Assembly: GCF_030867095.1 (NCBI RefSeq)
Contig: NC_081827.1
Coordinates: 48,086,001 to 48,150,000, forward strand
Source: Alligator mississippiensis
Lineage: Eukaryota; Chordata; Crocodylia; Alligatoridae
Reading direction: 5' to 3'
Length of the DNA stretch: 64,000 bases
Shown: positions 61,672-64,000 of the stretch, one piece after another
How positions within the stretch are numbered: position 1 is the stretch's first letter
Layout of the letters: every line of letters begins with the position of its first letter
Program-made: the position numbers and the translations under genes
The notes under the pieces: generated by a model
Database searches by the model: none
Told to the model about the DNA's origin: nothing
What the model saw: the letters and a program-made list of their open reading frames with translations, nothing else

Positions 61672-62792
61672 GTGAGCAATTCCAAATGTCATTCTTAACT
61701 CTATTTAGAGTACTTTGTAACATGACTGTCTTAGTTAGTATTATTAATTGATGTTAATTGCAAATGTGAAAAGTTTCCAGAACTTTTAATCTAATTCTGT
61801 AAATGCTATGATGATTTTAAAAAATAATACACAAATGTATTATTTGTTTGGGAGAAAAAATAAATTAGTACATCTACTTACCGTGGGTTATAATATCATA
61901 TTTACAGGTAAGCATTCACACAAGCCACAGAGTATCCGGCAATTAACATGTAAAAAGAAGGAAAAAAGAGTCTGAAGAGCATTGGAGACTGGTAGGGGGT
62001 GCACATCCCCCCTTCTGAAGGGGCTGGTGCCCCCCTGACGGCCAACACTGATACTGTTGGTAGGGCTGGTGCCCCCCCTGATAGGGCCACTGCCGCCAGC
62101 GGCTTCTGTGGGTGCCCCCCCAGATTCAGGAAGCACCAGTCACTCACGCTAAAGGATATATATAGTAGGAAACTCCTAACACAGGGTCATGTTAAGCATT
62201 TCTGTACAGAGATCATTTGTTAGATAAAAAGATTATGAAGTCATCCAAAACTATCAGCCTTAATTTAAAAGAAGAATGCAAAAATTCTGCAGAAAAAGTT
62301 CATGGCACCTTCATAAAACTACTGTTGCACAAGTGGCTTGACCCATGAATACTGGATTTTGGGAACCTTGAAAAACAGAATGATGCATGATGGAATTTTT
62401 TAACTTTAGAATGCATACCACTAAAGAGAGATTTATACTATGCATAGTAAATATTTGGTTTAATAACCCCTCTAAGTTGTCTCTTTGGGCTCACTTAGTG
62501 TAGCATCTTATACATATCAGATGTATTATTGCCTGGTTTCCTCTTCCTTTGAAATATGTATAGTGCAGAATTAAAGGTAAAACTAACTGTTCATCACTAC
62601 TTGAAGAATGCGTTAGCTTAATATTATCAACCTCAGGAACATCAAAATAATAATGTTTAGATAATTTGAGTCTAGTTTTGTTCATAAAATACCTCTGTGT
62701 TTCCTTCTTTCAGTTAGGCTTTGTCCTCACTTCAGTCTTGCCTTCTGTCTGCCTTTTCTTCCCTCCCCCCACCCCCATCTACTGCACCATTG
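61672..62792. other. Intron with a nested repeat module
   Basis: The module at 61987-62148 begins TAGGGGGTGCACATCC and ends GATTCAGGAAGCACCAGTCAC, the same bounds as 49930-50205. The rest has no recognised feature. Confidence 0.5.
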
Positions 62793-63595
62793 TAGGGGTG
62801 TGCAAAACGGGCCCTATTCAATTCAGATTCAGCCCAAATCAGGGACAGTGATTCAATGCATTGATTTGGATTACTGCCCCCGATTCGATACTGATGAATC
62901 CAAATCTGAAGATTCAATGCTGATTCAGAGAATCAGTGATTCGGCCGTAGACACAGCTTTAAATGTTTTTTCTACATACCTCAAGGTACCAGGTGTGGCT
63001 CATGAATGTTGCAATGCTTGGGTGGATGAAGCGTCCCACAGGAGCATGGAGAGGGCCCCCCATATGCTTGGCAGCAAACCCGGAAGTTGACCAAAACTAC
63101 TTCCAGTCCACTTCCAAGTTCACCGGGGAGCATGCGGGGGCCCCTCCCATTTCCCCCCTGGCTCAGCGATCAGCCATGGGGGAACCCTAGGTGCCCCCCT
63201 AGACCCAGGAGGCACCAGTCACCGAGCCAGGGGGCATGGGGGCCCTCCCGTGCTCTCCCCAGCGGACCCAGAAGTGCTTCTGGTCCACTTCCGGGTCTGC
63301 TGCTGAGCGTGCTGGGGAGCCCCCTGAGCTCCTGTGGGACACTCCATGCACCCCAGCATCGCAGCGTTCACGAGCCACCTGGTACTTTGAGGTATGTAGA
63401 AAAAACATTTAAAGCTCTGTCTGTGTCCTAATCACCAAATCTTTCTGAATCTCTCTGAATCGATTTGGAGGGTTCTGATTTGATTTGGAGAGATTAAAGG
63501 GTATCCTAATTTGATTTGGATTTAGAGATTCAGCCAGCAAAAGAGGCCGAATCTCCGCTGAATCAAATCAGGGACTGAAGCTTCGCACAGCCCTA
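62793..63595. mobile_element. hAT-like fold-back element, sister of 44226-45026
   Basis: Begins TAGGGGTGTGCAAAAC and ends GAAGCTTCGCACAGCCCTA. Flanks CACCATTG (62785-62792) and CGCCAATG (63596-63603) match at six of eight bases. It shares the TTTAAATGTTTTTTCTACATAC arm and its inverse with the copy at 44226, and carries the AGGCACCAGTCAC block at about 63208. Confidence 0.8.
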
Positions 63596-64000
63596 CGCCA
63601 ATGGTTGGAATGAGAAATATTTTATCGGTACAATGACAAATTCTTACTCTAGTGGTACATTAGACTCCATTTAAATCAGTACTGTTTTAAATACATGTGT
63701 TTACCTAAAAAAATGACAACAGGATATATGAATTAATTCATTGATGTGAGTTAATGAATAACGCAAAGGAGGTTCGGCATGTTAATCTGAAGTGAGGGCA
63801 GGGTGGCATCATATTGGCTAACTGGTTCAGAGATGCATGCAAGTTTGTAGGCAACCGCCTACTTTTTCAGATACTAATGAGTAGCAGTGGCAGGTTGAGA
63901 GACAACATTCTTTACATAATTATGAGTATGCATTTCAGACAAAATAGGGGACGCGTGCTGATTGTAATTGAAGAACTGCAAGTAATATGCAGCATCACCA
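63596..64000. other. Intronic end of window, no recognised feature
   Basis: The final exon of the ANKRD26-like gene was looked for and not found. Confidence 0.5.

Overview
The window is vertebrate nuclear DNA: long introns, short exons with GT/AG borders, no operons or bacterial signals. The organism is most likely a non-avian sauropsid, and I favour a crocodilian. The reasons are several full-domain CR1 LINE copies ending in short TCTATGAA-type tails, many hAT- and Harbinger-like non-autonomous DNA transposons, and no Alu or L1. The species call is an inference from repeat style.

One host gene runs left to right across the window, an ANKRD26/CCDC144-family gene. Its 5' part is decayed. Two ankyrin-type exons (9786-9951, 13510-13603) and one coiled-coil exon (about 39250-39422) are recognisable, but each carries frameshifts, and the last also has a stop. 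A short acidic exon (20622-20696) fits the linker after the ankyrin repeats. Its 3' part is intact. Eight exons between 43341 and 61671 have matching splice phases and join into 762 open codons of coiled coil, ending just before the last exon(s), which lie beyond the window. An open 95-codon segment at 40668-40952, with good splice signals, sits just upstream and could be a replacement N-terminal exon. The layout suggests a locus that lost its ankyrin module while the coiled-coil C-terminal half stayed under selection.

The introns are packed with transposable elements. CR1 reverse-transcriptase copies lie at 1-1204, 17519-19745, 22341-23715, 45035-47185 (interrupted) and 54096-54745, all on the + strand, with shorter CR1 3' pieces elsewhere. 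DNA transposons include hAT elements with visible 8-bp target duplications (7127-7366, 7396-7683, 26784-27676, 32577-35336, 44226-45026, 62793-63595), a related MITE pair in opposite orientation (52863-53118, 56629-56858), and two Helitron-like segments (about 10938-12332 and 58882-59896). The first of these contains a Pif1/Helitron helicase C-terminal fragment. LTR-type sequences lie at 17158-17518, about 21047-22150, about 31170-31990, and 32824-33834 nested inside a hAT element.

GC-rich blocks (11.1-11.9, 14.0-14.7, 26.3-29.6, 57.5-60 kb) give long but spurious open frames. No tRNA, rRNA, CRISPR or prokaryotic system was seen.
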